From the NCBI GenBank assembly GCA_937914675.1, contig CALDOC010000099.1, positions 1 through 36,437 of the forward strand: 36,437 bases of DNA, in the 5' to 3' direction. This DNA comes from an uncultured Sulfurimonas sp. Lineage in GTDB: Bacteria > Campylobacterota > Campylobacteria > Campylobacterales > Sulfurimonadaceae. Both the position numbers and the translations under genes were made by a program. Below, one piece after another: positions 1 to 9,423 of this stretch. How positions within the stretch are numbered: position 1 is the stretch's first letter; every line of letters begins with the position of its first letter. The notes beneath the pieces are model-generated. The model saw nothing but the letters and a program-made list of their open reading frames with translations, was not told where the DNA came from and did not search any database.

Positions 1-780
1 TCTCATACGACAAATCAAAGCGTTCTCAACAATAAAGAGTTAATAGGGGCTAGTTTAAACGCGGCAAAAGACATTGACTCGCTTATCTCAATCGCAAGAA
101 GAAATTTCGACTTGCTTAAAGTCTCTTTTAACGTGGTTAAGACCACTGTTGTTGAAATTCGCGCCGCGTTTACGGAATCAATCAAAAATGGAAATCAAGC
201 GGCGGCTGAATTAGGCATAATAGTCAAAGAGACAAAAAGCGTTGACAAAACGGTTGGCAATATTTCAAATTCTATAGTTCAATTAAACATGTTGGCTATC
301 AGTGGTTCAATTGAAGCCGCGAGAGCTGGTGATTTTGGAAAAGGCTTCGCCGTCGTTAGTTCAGACATTAGAAACTTAGCAAAAGACTCAAGCTCAAATA
401 CAGAGAAAATTAATGATATCGTGGAGTCCATGAATTCTGAAATAGACACTGTAAAATTAGATTGGAATAATCTTCTCATATCTCAAGGAAATGAACAAGA
501 ATTAATTGACGGCTTAATATCAGATATTTTAAGAATAACAGACATGTTAGTCGATTTACTCGATAGGTACACAAGCCTTAAATCTGTAAATGATCAAAAT
601 TTAGAGGGGATAAATCAAGTAACCATTGGTGTAAATGAGGTTCAAAAAGCGGTTGAACTTAGCGCGAGAAACGCTATGGAGTCACGTAAGGCCAGTGAAC
701 TTATTATTGAAACCGTTTCACGCATTGGTGAAGGAGTTGAAGAGTTGGCCGTTATGGCGGATGAGCTTCAGCAAGGCTAA
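1..780 (+). CDS. Methyl-accepting chemotaxis protein, C-terminal signalling part (5' end outside window)
   Basis: Frame is open from base 1, upstream of the listed ORF start. Contains the MCP hairpin-like motif LNMLAISGSIEAARAGDFGKGFAVVSSDIRNLA within a long coiled-coil-like sequence. Confidence 0.88.
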   Translation, partial: SHTTNQSVLNNKELIGASLNAAKDIDSLISIARRNFDLLKVSFNVVKTTVVEIRAAFTESIKNGNQAAAELGIIVKETKSVDKTVGNISNSIVQLNMLAISGSIEAARAGDFGKGFAVVSSDIRNLAKDSSSNTEKINDIVESMNSEIDTVKLDWNNLLISQGNEQELIDGLISDILRITDMLVDLLDRYTSLKSVNDQNLEGINQVTIGVNEVQKAVELSARNAMESRKASELIIETVSRIGEGVEELAVMADELQQG

Positions 781-794
781 TTGGATATATTATT

Positions 795-2153
795 ATGCAA
801 ATACAAGAGATACTAATTATTAAAAATGGAATGGAAAACTATGGAATATCAACAGAAGATATAAACCAAATTTCTCGCGTTCCATCACTCATGCAACTAC
901 CTTTAAAACCAAAAGGCGTTAGGGGTTTATGCGCGGTTGCAGGTGCTATTGTATCTTTATTGGATCTCAATCTTTTATTTGGATTTGAGAAGACAGAATA
1001 TGAAGCGAGTAAGACGAGATTATTAAGTTTAAACGACGTGCACGCTAGCAACGCTCTTCTGGTCAGTGAAGTGTATGACACCGTTGTCATAGAACAAAAA
1101 AATATAGAATATATTGAAAAAGAGAATGATCCCATAATTGGCGTGTATAAATATCAAAATATGCTTATTCAGGTTATTTCTTTAGATATATTAATCTCAA
1201 AAATAAATAAAGTGAAAATAGAGGCTAAAGAGATTAAAGGCGGTAAGCCAAAGTTAGAACTCTCAAAAGAAGAAGACAGTAACCGTTTTCTCGTTTTCTC
1301 AATGTTTAGAGAAAAATACGCTTTGAATATTGAATACCTTCAAGAAATCATTTTAGCGGACATTAATATTACGAGTATATCCGGTAGTTCCTCAGAAGTA
1401 TTAGGGCTAATAACTTTAAGAGATGAACTACTTATAGTTATAGATTTGAGAATTTACTATGGGTTCGTCGCTAAAAAGAGTGATAAAAATAGAATTTTAA
1501 TCGCTTCGCATGACGGGAAACGCGTTGGATTGCTTATAGATGACATTATAGACATTAAAAATTTCACTATTTCCAATATAGAGTACATGAATGACTTCTT
1601 TGAAGGAAATAAAGTTTCTGGAGTAATTCATGGAGAAGAATCCTTAATATCATTTTTTGGTAGTGAAGTTTTAGAAGATATATTTTCTCAAAATAGTTCT
1701 TTTATTGATTCTAAAGTTCTAGCCCAAGAATCAACTACCCAATACGCCATGGAAGTAATAGTGTTTAAACTTTTGGGCAAAGAATACGCGTTCAAAGTTG
1801 ATGGGGTTGATGAAATTATAGACGTGGTGGAGACGACAAACGTCGCTTTTAGCAGTGAGAGCGTCGCTGGCATCATAAATATTAGAGGTCAGATTATTAC
1901 GATCGTTTCTCTATTTAAAAAGTTGAACATACCTACGACAATAAACGAAGACTCAAAAATCATCATATGCAATATAAATGACGTAAGAATTGGTTTTGTC
2001 GTAGATAGCGTCAGTGATATTTTGAACATCCAAGAATCAGACGTAAGAAAAGAAGACGATAATAATCTTTTTACAAGCGTATTGTCTCTTAACAATGGCG
2101 AGAGGTTAGTTCTTTTGATGGATATAAATCACATAGTGTTAGATAAGGATTAG
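795..2153 (+). CDS. Chemotaxis protein with three tandem CheW-like domains
   Basis: Three repeats of the CheW core pattern: VRGLCAVAGAIVSLLDLNLLFGF, VLGLITLRDELLIVIDLRIYYGF and VAGIINIRGQIITIVSLFKKLNI. No REC domain visible. Confidence 0.82.
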   Translation: MQIQEILIIKNGMENYGISTEDINQISRVPSLMQLPLKPKGVRGLCAVAGAIVSLLDLNLLFGFEKTEYEASKTRLLSLNDVHASNALLVSEVYDTVVIEQKNIEYIEKENDPIIGVYKYQNMLIQVISLDILISKINKVKIEAKEIKGGKPKLELSKEEDSNRFLVFSMFREKYALNIEYLQEIILADINITSISGSSSEVLGLITLRDELLIVIDLRIYYGFVAKKSDKNRILIASHDGKRVGLLIDDIIDIKNFTISNIEYMNDFFEGNKVSGVIHGEESLISFFGSEVLEDIFSQNSSFIDSKVLAQESTTQYAMEVIVFKLLGKEYAFKVDGVDEIIDVVETTNVAFSSESVAGIINIRGQIITIVSLFKKLNIPTTINEDSKIIICNINDVRIGFVVDSVSDILNIQESDVRKEDDNNLFTSVLSLNNGERLVLLMDINHIVLDKD

Positions 2154-2155
2154 CC

Positions 2156-3220
2156 GTGGCAAAAAAAATATTGATCGTTGATGATTCAGCGCTAGTGAGG
2201 AGACAGTTAACGGAGATAATCCAGACGTTGGATTTTGAAATTGACACTGCCAAGAATGGTAAAGAAGCCGTAGACAAAGCGACTTCTTTTCAATATGACA
2301 TAATAACGATGGATATTAATATGCCAATTATGAATGGCATTGAAGCGGTTAAACAAATTATGAATAATCAACCAACTCCCATTCTTATGATAAGTTCACT
2401 CACGACGGAAGACGCCACGATTACTATGGACGCGCTTGACTTAGGCGCCGTTGATTACATAGCGAAACCTGGAACCATGAACGTTGGCAAAAGTGAAAAT
2501 CGTGAAGACATACTTCAAAAAGTGAAAACTCTGAGTATAATTTCTCCTAGACGATTAAAGCGCAACGTGGCGCGACCTCCCATTAGAGAGAGGAAAAGGG
2601 CAACTGTAACAAAAGAAACAATAGAGCAAAAACACTCCTCTTTGGATATTACAAAGGTGGTTCTCATTGGTTCGTCTACGGGTGGTCCTGGACTTATTGA
2701 ACAAATTTGCGCTTCTTTGCCGGCTAATTACAAATATCCCGTATGCATAGTTCAGCACATGCCAGAACAATTTACTAAAGCGTTCGCTCAAAGATTAGAT
2801 AACGCGAGCGTGTTGCCAGTTCATGAGAGCGCGCAGAATATGGAACTGATTCCAGGAAATATTTACGTGGCTCGAGGCGGAGTTCATATGAACTTCGCAA
2901 AAAAAGTATCTGGTAAAATTGTCATAAGAGAAGAGAAAGTTAAAGGTAAAAGTTTCTTTCAACCAAGCGTTAACGACATGATGAATAGCGCGTTGGAAGT
3001 ATTTGAAGGCAAAAATATTGTAGGGGTAATTCTTACCGGTATTGGAGACGATGGCGCGGACGCGATTGTTAGGCTAAGACATGAGGGCGCTTATACTATA
3101 GGCGAAAGCGAAGAGAGCGCCACTGTTTATGGAATGCCACGAGAAGCTTATGAACGCGGTGGAATCATGGAACAGTTAGATTTTAAAAATATATTAAAAA
3201 AAATAGCGACCCTGAAATAA
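2156..3220 (+). CDS. cheB: Chemotaxis response regulator protein-glutamate methylesterase CheB
   Basis: GTG start. N-terminal REC (ILIVDDSA, MDINMPIMNG, KPG). C-terminal methylesterase motifs GSSTGGP, QHMPEQF and LTGIGDDGAD. Confidence 0.95.
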   Translation: MAKKILIVDDSALVRRQLTEIIQTLDFEIDTAKNGKEAVDKATSFQYDIITMDINMPIMNGIEAVKQIMNNQPTPILMISSLTTEDATITMDALDLGAVDYIAKPGTMNVGKSENREDILQKVKTLSIISPRRLKRNVARPPIRERKRATVTKETIEQKHSSLDITKVVLIGSSTGGPGLIEQICASLPANYKYPVCIVQHMPEQFTKAFAQRLDNASVLPVHESAQNMELIPGNIYVARGGVHMNFAKKVSGKIVIREEKVKGKSFFQPSVNDMMNSALEVFEGKNIVGVILTGIGDDGADAIVRLRHEGAYTIGESEESATVYGMPREAYERGGIMEQLDFKNILKKIATLK

Positions 3221-3231
3221 AGGAGACATAA

Positions 3232-3852
3232 ATGGCCTTACTAAAAAAACATTCAAAGCAAGCTATAGAAGAGTTACCCGTTTTTTTTACTCTTGAGGAC
3301 GCTATCGAATTTTTTGAGAAAAATAATGATAGTTATAGAAAAGACTACGCCGTGGAAGAAATATCAAAACTTGGCGGCGTGGAGTATTTAGTCTCTTACA
3401 TGAATCATGAAGACGGAGATAAAGAAATATGTACAAAAATAGCTTCAATCATATCAAATATGGATGTTAATGAGGTTCCTATTGAAAAGATCATGGATCT
3501 TTTAAAATTACAAAACGCTTATTTAAGAAATCTCGGTATTTCAATGCTAAGAAACTTTGGAGATTCGATTAAATACTATATAGTTAAGTTTTTAATAGGA
3601 GAAGACAAGGACCTTAGAATCTTTGCAATTAATGTTTTAGGCGACGTGGATTTTTCAGAGTCTCGTGACATGTTGATAGAATTGTTGGAGACTGAATCAG
3701 ACATCAACGTGGCCATGACTGCAGTCGATTACATGGGAGAGATTGGGGAAGTTGAAGACATTGAACTTCTTCAATCTCTAAAAGAACGATTTGCTGGTGA
3801 CTTTTACGCTGAGTTTGCGGTGAACGACGCTATTAAAATGATTAAAGGATAA
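3232..3852 (+). CDS. HEAT-repeat domain protein encoded in the chemotaxis operon
   Basis: AGGAGA SD upstream of ATG. Repeated helical units such as LRNLGISMLRNFGD, LRIFAINVLGDVDF and VAMTAVDYMGEIGEVEDIELLQSL. Confidence 0.75.
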   Translation: MALLKKHSKQAIEELPVFFTLEDAIEFFEKNNDSYRKDYAVEEISKLGGVEYLVSYMNHEDGDKEICTKIASIISNMDVNEVPIEKIMDLLKLQNAYLRNLGISMLRNFGDSIKYYIVKFLIGEDKDLRIFAINVLGDVDFSESRDMLIELLETESDINVAMTAVDYMGEIGEVEDIELLQSLKERFAGDFYAEFAVNDAIKMIKG

Positions 3853-3857
3853 TGTAA

Positions 3858-4688
3858 ATGTCATATCTTTTGTCATCAGATAATTTTGCAAAAATTGGTG
3901 AATTTATATACAGAAAAAGTGGTATATATTTAGAAGAAGCCAAACATTTTGACAAATTAGCGAAGTTTATAGATAAGCGCGCGAAAGACTTAAACGTTGA
4001 TAGTTTTAGAAAATATTTTTTCAAGTTACGCTTTGAAGATAAAGAAGGCTCGGAGTTCCAAGAACTTATGAATGGAATAACTGTAAATGAAACATATTTT
4101 TTTAGAGAAAAAGAGCAGTTTGAAGTCTTAGCCAATACCATATTGCCAGAACTTAACAAAAAAATGCTCTCAGGTAAACCGCTCCGCATTTTGTCTTCGC
4201 CATGTTCAACAGGTGAGGAACCATACTCTATGATTTTGCATATTTTAGAAGAAGGAACCGTGGTTGAACAAAGAGATATTGAAGTGATTGGAATTGACAT
4301 AGATTCAACGGTAATAGCAAAAGCTAAATCTTCAAAGTTTACAGAGCGTTCAGTCCATGCGATACCAAAATCTATTTTAAACAGATGGTTTAAGAAAAAA
4401 GCCTTAGGGTACGAACTTAGTGAAGATTTACATGGAACCGTTGACTTTAAAGTCGTTAACGTATTCGACAAAGCGCAAATGAGAGCTCTTGGAAAATTCG
4501 ACGTTATATTTTCTAGAAACATGCTTATCTATTTCGACGACGCTTCTCGTAAAGAGGTTGCTATGACGTTTTATGATATGTTAAATCCAGGTGGCTACGT
4601 TCTTTTGGGACATGCCGAATATATGAGCCGAATAGTTTCGGTTTTCAACGCAAAAAAAATAGATAGTACTTTAATTTATCAAAAATAG
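3858..4688 (+). CDS. cheR: Chemotaxis protein methyltransferase CheR
   Basis: VNETYFFRE, LRILSSPCSTGEEPYSM (SAM-binding), FDVIFSRNMLIYFD, GGYVLLGHAE. Confidence 0.95.
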   Translation: MSYLLSSDNFAKIGEFIYRKSGIYLEEAKHFDKLAKFIDKRAKDLNVDSFRKYFFKLRFEDKEGSEFQELMNGITVNETYFFREKEQFEVLANTILPELNKKMLSGKPLRILSSPCSTGEEPYSMILHILEEGTVVEQRDIEVIGIDIDSTVIAKAKSSKFTERSVHAIPKSILNRWFKKKALGYELSEDLHGTVDFKVVNVFDKAQMRALGKFDVIFSRNMLIYFDDASRKEVAMTFYDMLNPGGYVLLGHAEYMSRIVSVFNAKKIDSTLIYQK

Positions 4689-4697
4689 GAGAAATAA

Positions 4698-5072
4698 ATG
4701 CCATTAGTAATATTCGTAGACGATAGTGAAACAGCCTTAGCTTCAACAAGAATGGTGACAAATTCAATGCCAATAGAAGTTAAACAATATACGGAAGCTA
4801 CAGTCGCCTTGGCGGAAATCAAAGCTGGGATGAAGCCAGATTTAATAATTACCGACTTAAATATGCCAGTTATGAATGGTTTGGAGTTTTTAAAAGAGTT
4901 AAGGGCGGTGAGTTCGACGAGTAGAACGCCTACTTTGATGTTAACGACTGAAACAAAAGTTGAATTAAAAGAGCAGGGTAAAGCGTTGGGTCTTACGGGA
5001 TGGATTGTGAAGCCATTTAATCCAGCGCAATTAAAACAAGCGATAACTAGAGTTTTAAGACTTCCCGCATAG
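4698..5072 (+). CDS. CheY-like single-domain response regulator
   Basis: IFVDDSE, LIITDLNMPVMNGLEF, LMLTTE, GWIVKPF; REC only, 124 aa. Confidence 0.93.
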   Translation: MPLVIFVDDSETALASTRMVTNSMPIEVKQYTEATVALAEIKAGMKPDLIITDLNMPVMNGLEFLKELRAVSSTSRTPTLMLTTETKVELKEQGKALGLTGWIVKPFNPAQLKQAITRVLRLPA

Positions 5073-5086
5073 ATAAAGGTTTAAAC

Positions 5087-5482
5087 ATGCTTATATTAAA
5101 GTCAGTTGACGATTTATTAGAACATATTAGAGACGTCCAGGAAAGCGTAATAGAACTTTCGACTGACTCTTTGATGAAAATGAGTAATTTCATAGAAAAA
5201 AATCATCTTGAGATTGATGAAGAGATATCCACTTCGCTGCAGTATCAAGATATAATAACGCAACAATTGAACGCTAGCATAGAAGCGATTAATAGCATGA
5301 GAAAGAGCATTGACATTTTTTTGCATGCGCAAAAGAGTGATGAAAATTTAGCGAATGACAGTTTAAAGAAATTGCAAGTAAAGTTTACCGCTACGTTAAA
5401 AGAAGCGAAAGAGAAAAGAAGTAGATTCTCCGGCAAATCTGCTCAAAATAGTTCAGATAGTGACGAAATAGAATTTTTTTAG
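5087..5482 (+). CDS. Short CheZ-like (putative CheY-P phosphatase) protein
   Basis: Helical sequence with LQYQDIITQQL, a D-x-x-x-Q motif (D55, Q59) resembling the CheZ catalytic motif QDxTGQ; Ser-rich linker and acidic/aromatic C-terminus DSDEIEFF. Confidence 0.6.
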   Translation: MLILKSVDDLLEHIRDVQESVIELSTDSLMKMSNFIEKNHLEIDEEISTSLQYQDIITQQLNASIEAINSMRKSIDIFLHAQKSDENLANDSLKKLQVKFTATLKEAKEKRSRFSGKSAQNSSDSDEIEFF

Positions 5483-5491
5483 GAGGGTGTA

Positions 5492-5857
5492 ATGGCGACG
5501 ATAATGATTGTGGATGATTCTAAAACTGTTAGAAATTACCATGGAGCTATACTAAAGTCCATGGGACTTGACATAGTCGAAGCTGAAAATGGAATGGAAG
5601 CGCTTGAAAAAACTTTGGACGCTGGTATAGATCTATATCTAGTTGACGTCAATATGCCAATTATGGATGGGTATTCTTTTATAAGCGAGTTGAGAAAGCA
5701 ACGCAATAATAAGTTTGTTCCCGTAATTATGGTAACAACTCAGGCAAAAGAGGAAGATATAGTCAACGCGTATAAAGTTGGCGCTAATTTATTTGAGACA
5801 AAGCCCGTGAAGCCAGAGCAACTTCAAGCTTATATAGATATTTTAGTGAAAAGTTAA
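5492..5857 (+). CDS. CheY-like single-domain response regulator (second copy)
   Basis: AGGAGG SD. MIVDDSKTVRNYH, LVDVNMPIMDGYSF, VIMVTTQ, FETKPV; 121 aa. Confidence 0.94.
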   Translation: MATIMIVDDSKTVRNYHGAILKSMGLDIVEAENGMEALEKTLDAGIDLYLVDVNMPIMDGYSFISELRKQRNNKFVPVIMVTTQAKEEDIVNAYKVGANLFETKPVKPEQLQAYIDILVKS

Positions 5858-5863
5858 GGAGAT

Positions 5864-8620
5864 ATGATGGACCCATTATTAGAACAGTTCTTAAGCGAAG
5901 CCAGAGAAAACCTAGCCTTTATCGATCAAAATATTGAAGAGATAGGAGGAGACGATCCAGAACTTCTCAATTCTGTCTTTCGCGCCGCGCACACTTTAAA
6001 AGGTGGTAGTGGAATTGTGGGTTTTGAGTCTGTTAAAAATATCACTCATCATGCAGAAGATTTATTAGACATGTTACGTGGTGGTAAACTTAAGTTTGCG
6101 GCAGATATGACTGCCGCTCTCTATGACGCTTTTGATGAAGTTATGAATCTTGTGGAAGCGGCGGAAGAGACAGGCGATATTGTAGACGCGGATGAAGAAA
6201 CCGTTAATCGCATTGTTTTAGAGTTGACCAAACAAATGGGTAAAGAGATGGAAGGAGAAATAGTTTGGGAAATTCCATTTTCACCAGTCTCAGACAAGCT
6301 TGCCCTTATAAACATTCCTTTAACTACGCTGGCAAACATTAGCTCAGTAAAGATACCATTTGTAAATAAAGAGATTGACAAAGAATTTTGTGAACGTGAA
6401 AACTTGTACGCCATTCTTTTTGACGTAGATGAATCTTGCATGGTATATGGCAACGATCCCGTTTATACCCTCTCTCTTTTAGGGGATAAAGTTTTAGGCG
6501 TTTATTCGTGCATGAGTGATGAAAACGCGAAATCTGTTCTAAGCGGTACGGAAGATGAAGACGGTCTATTGTTGAAGTCGCAGATAGTGGCGTACATATA
6601 CGCCACATATGAAGAGATTGAAGAGTCTTTGTTCAATTTTATAGACGAATTACAACTTCTCCCTCTGGACGTTCAAACGCTTTTACAAATCAAAGATGGA
6701 GACGTTGGACACAATATAGACTCTTTGAAAGAGTTGAGAAGCATAGCTGACGACTTTGATTTGGCGACAATTGCGGATGAAGTTAAAAACTCTATGGAAT
6801 TGGTTGGATCGGAGACAATCCAATCTTTTCAACTTCAGCGATTTTTGGACATTGTGGGATTAATCGATGAAAAAGACACTACTCGTTTGAATTCTTTTTT
6901 TGATAATTTATATAAAGGTCAACAATACGCTTCCGATGGGGGAGAGGGTACGGTTGAGATAATCCAAAATACCGATCATGAAGAAATCATTAATGAAAAA
7001 AGCAGCGATGAAGAGTCTATGCAAACTGTTGAAATAGTTCAAAAGAATATAGAGATTACTGATAATTTAAGAGAGAGAGCTCAAGAGATTTTAATGCAAC
7101 AGTACAAGTCTTTAGAGTATGTGAACAGTGATGATGAAATTAAGAGAGTGGCCGTGATACTCTCTAAAACTTCTAAGTTTGTTAAGGGCATGCCAAGCAA
7201 TTTTGAATCAAAAGATGAAATTAATTCATTTTTAGAATCTCACCTTGGCATAAATAGCGCTAAAAAAGAAGATAGAGCAGTTGTTAAGCTGGAGACGCCA
7301 ACTAATAAAACTGAAAAAATTGCAACTGAAGTTTTAGAATCTATGCCTGCTCCTATAGTGGCAACGTATAAAAAAGAGCTACAACAAGAATCACTAAAAG
7401 AAGATACTAAAAAAGCGGTTGTTGGAAAAACAGTCAAAATAGATCAAGAATCAATTGACTCTCTCATGAATGTAGTTGGAGAGCTTTTAGTCGCTAAAAA
7501 TTCACTTCCATATTTGGCTGATAACGTTGTTGGAATGACTCATGCGGTTATTAAACGAGAGATAATGGAAAAATATATTTTTATTAATCGCCTCTCGGAA
7601 CAACTTCAAGATTTAATCATGGGCATGAGAATGCTACCTATTTCTTACGTATTTGACAGGTATCCAAAACTTGTGCGCGACATAGCTAAAAAACTCAATA
7701 AAAAAGTTATACTAGAAATGTCTGGGGGAGAGACAACCTTAGATAAGAACATGATAGAGATGCTTGCCGATCCCATGATTCATATCATGAGAAATTCTCT
7801 TGACCACGGTATAGAAACTCCTGAAGTGCGTGAGCAAAAAGGAAAAAGCGCTAGCGGCACGGTAACTTTAAAAGCGTATCCTCAATCTGATAGAATCATA
7901 ATTGAAATTATAGATGATGGAGCGGGCATAAACGTAGATAGAGTCGCGAGCAAGGTTTTAGAAAAGGGACTTATGAGCGCAGAACAGTTAGACTCTCTAA
8001 GTGAAGATGAAAAGGCGGAACTTGTCTTGCTTCCAGGTCTCTCAACGGCTGAAGCAATTACCGAGTTTAGTGGTCGTGGCGTAGGCATGGACGTCGTTAA
8101 AAAGTCGATAGAAAGTTTTGGCGGAAGCATCAACATAAAAACTAAAGCCAATCATGGCACAGTCATTACGTTAGCTATTCCAATGTCTTTAGCGGTAACG
8201 TCACTTTTACATATTCAGATGAATAACATTCATTATGGACTTCCAATGGATAGCGTATCCGAAACCGTAAAACTTGAAAGAGAAGAGATTGAATATCTCC
8301 ATAATGAACCGTTTGTTTATATACGAGGTGAAGTGATTCCTCTCTTATTTATCAAATCTATGCTTAACGAAGAGATGATGAAAGACGAGCCTTTATCCAT
8401 TGTCGTCCTAAATATCAAAGATAATCTTTTGGCTGTCGTAGTAAATAAGTTTTTAGGACAGTTAGACGTTGTTCAAAAGCCCCTTGTTGGAATTTTGGAA
8501 GGTCATCCACTCTTTAGTGGTACGGCTCTTTTGGGGAATGGACAGATAATTATGGCTATAGATCCTTTAGGGCTTTTAGGAATTTCGCAAAAGTTAAAAG
8601 AAGAGATTAACGTTGCTTAG
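5864..8620 (+). CDS. cheA: Chemotaxis histidine kinase CheA
   Basis: N-terminal Hpt (FRAAHTLKGGSGIVGF), dimerization region (IDSLMNVVGELLVAKN), HATPase (NSLDHGIE, GRGVGMDVVK), C-terminal CheW-like regulatory domain. No C-terminal REC. Confidence 0.95.
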   Translation: MMDPLLEQFLSEARENLAFIDQNIEEIGGDDPELLNSVFRAAHTLKGGSGIVGFESVKNITHHAEDLLDMLRGGKLKFAADMTAALYDAFDEVMNLVEAAEETGDIVDADEETVNRIVLELTKQMGKEMEGEIVWEIPFSPVSDKLALINIPLTTLANISSVKIPFVNKEIDKEFCERENLYAILFDVDESCMVYGNDPVYTLSLLGDKVLGVYSCMSDENAKSVLSGTEDEDGLLLKSQIVAYIYATYEEIEESLFNFIDELQLLPLDVQTLLQIKDGDVGHNIDSLKELRSIADDFDLATIADEVKNSMELVGSETIQSFQLQRFLDIVGLIDEKDTTRLNSFFDNLYKGQQYASDGGEGTVEIIQNTDHEEIINEKSSDEESMQTVEIVQKNIEITDNLRERAQEILMQQYKSLEYVNSDDEIKRVAVILSKTSKFVKGMPSNFESKDEINSFLESHLGINSAKKEDRAVVKLETPTNKTEKIATEVLESMPAPIVATYKKELQQESLKEDTKKAVVGKTVKIDQESIDSLMNVVGELLVAKNSLPYLADNVVGMTHAVIKREIMEKYIFINRLSEQLQDLIMGMRMLPISYVFDRYPKLVRDIAKKLNKKVILEMSGGETTLDKNMIEMLADPMIHIMRNSLDHGIETPEVREQKGKSASGTVTLKAYPQSDRIIIEIIDDGAGINVDRVASKVLEKGLMSAEQLDSLSEDEKAELVLLPGLSTAEAITEFSGRGVGMDVVKKSIESFGGSINIKTKANHGTVITLAIPMSLAVTSLLHIQMNNIHYGLPMDSVSETVKLEREEIEYLHNEPFVYIRGEVIPLLFIKSMLNEEMMKDEPLSIVVLNIKDNLLAVVVNKFLGQLDVVQKPLVGILEGHPLFSGTALLGNGQIIMAIDPLGLLGISQKLKEEINVA

Positions 8621-8648
8621 GGCAATTCAAGTAAAAGGAACTTAAATT

Positions 8649-9413
8649 ATGATAGATTTGATAGTTTTTAGAGTAGATACAAATAGATATGCAATTAAAA
8701 TTGAGAATATTCAGAGAATTATTCAAGCGGAAAGTTTGACAAATATCCCTAGTTCTAATAAATTTATTGATGGCATGATGAGCCATGAAAATAAAGTTAT
8801 CAAAGTTTTAAGTTTTCGAAAACTTATTGGGATGAATAGTTATGATGAAGAGTTGAAAGTTTTGTTTGCAAAGTTCAAAGTGGCGCATGGGGCTTGGGTT
8901 GAATCTTTAAAAGTGGCTATAAACACAGGCAGTGAATTTACAAAAACAACAAATCCACATATGTGCGAGTTGGGGAAATGGATTGACGCTTTTAACTCTT
9001 ACGATGATAGCATGAGCATTATATTTAGAGAGTTGGTAGAGTATCATAAGCAATTACATCATCGTGGTGGCGACGCCATAGAAATGTATAGACATAATAA
9101 AGTCGAAGCCAAACGAATTCTAGACGTGGATATTAACAACATTTATGGGCACACCATGGGCGCTTTGGACACTTTTGTAAATCAACTCGACACTGTAGCG
9201 AACTCATTGCAAAAGTTGATTATTTATGAAAACGCTGGGAAAGTTTTTGCCATAAAGGTTGACATTATAGAAGACATAGCTCATGCGCAAGAGAGTAGTA
9301 TCATGCATTCAAACGAAGAGGATGAATTTACGGAATCTTTAGAGTTAGATGGCGTCTTAGATTTAAACGGCGTTTTAATAAACGTTATCAAAACAGTTCG
9401 CATTCCAAGTTAA
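8649..9413 (+). CDS. CheW-like protein with an inserted CZB (chemoreceptor zinc-binding) domain
   Basis: N-terminal CheW-like segment (LIVFRVDTNRYAIKIENIQRII); CZB signature AHGAW...MCELGKW...EYHKQLHH (H80, C106, H133, H137); C-terminal CheW-like segment (GKVFAIKVDIIEDI...LDLNGVLINVIKTV). Confidence 0.75.
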   Translation: MIDLIVFRVDTNRYAIKIENIQRIIQAESLTNIPSSNKFIDGMMSHENKVIKVLSFRKLIGMNSYDEELKVLFAKFKVAHGAWVESLKVAINTGSEFTKTTNPHMCELGKWIDAFNSYDDSMSIIFRELVEYHKQLHHRGGDAIEMYRHNKVEAKRILDVDINNIYGHTMGALDTFVNQLDTVANSLQKLIIYENAGKVFAIKVDIIEDIAHAQESSIMHSNEEDEFTESLELDGVLDLNGVLINVIKTVRIPS

Positions 9414-9423
9414 GGAGATATAA

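Noticed and set aside
635-823. 62-aa ORF on + strand
   Set aside because: Nested out of frame in the MCP end and the following gene; composition looks like a frame shadow.
3842-4522. 226-aa minus-strand ORF antisense to cheR
   Set aside because: Entirely antisense to a clear CheR; Ser/Leu/Phe-rich composition typical of antisense frames.
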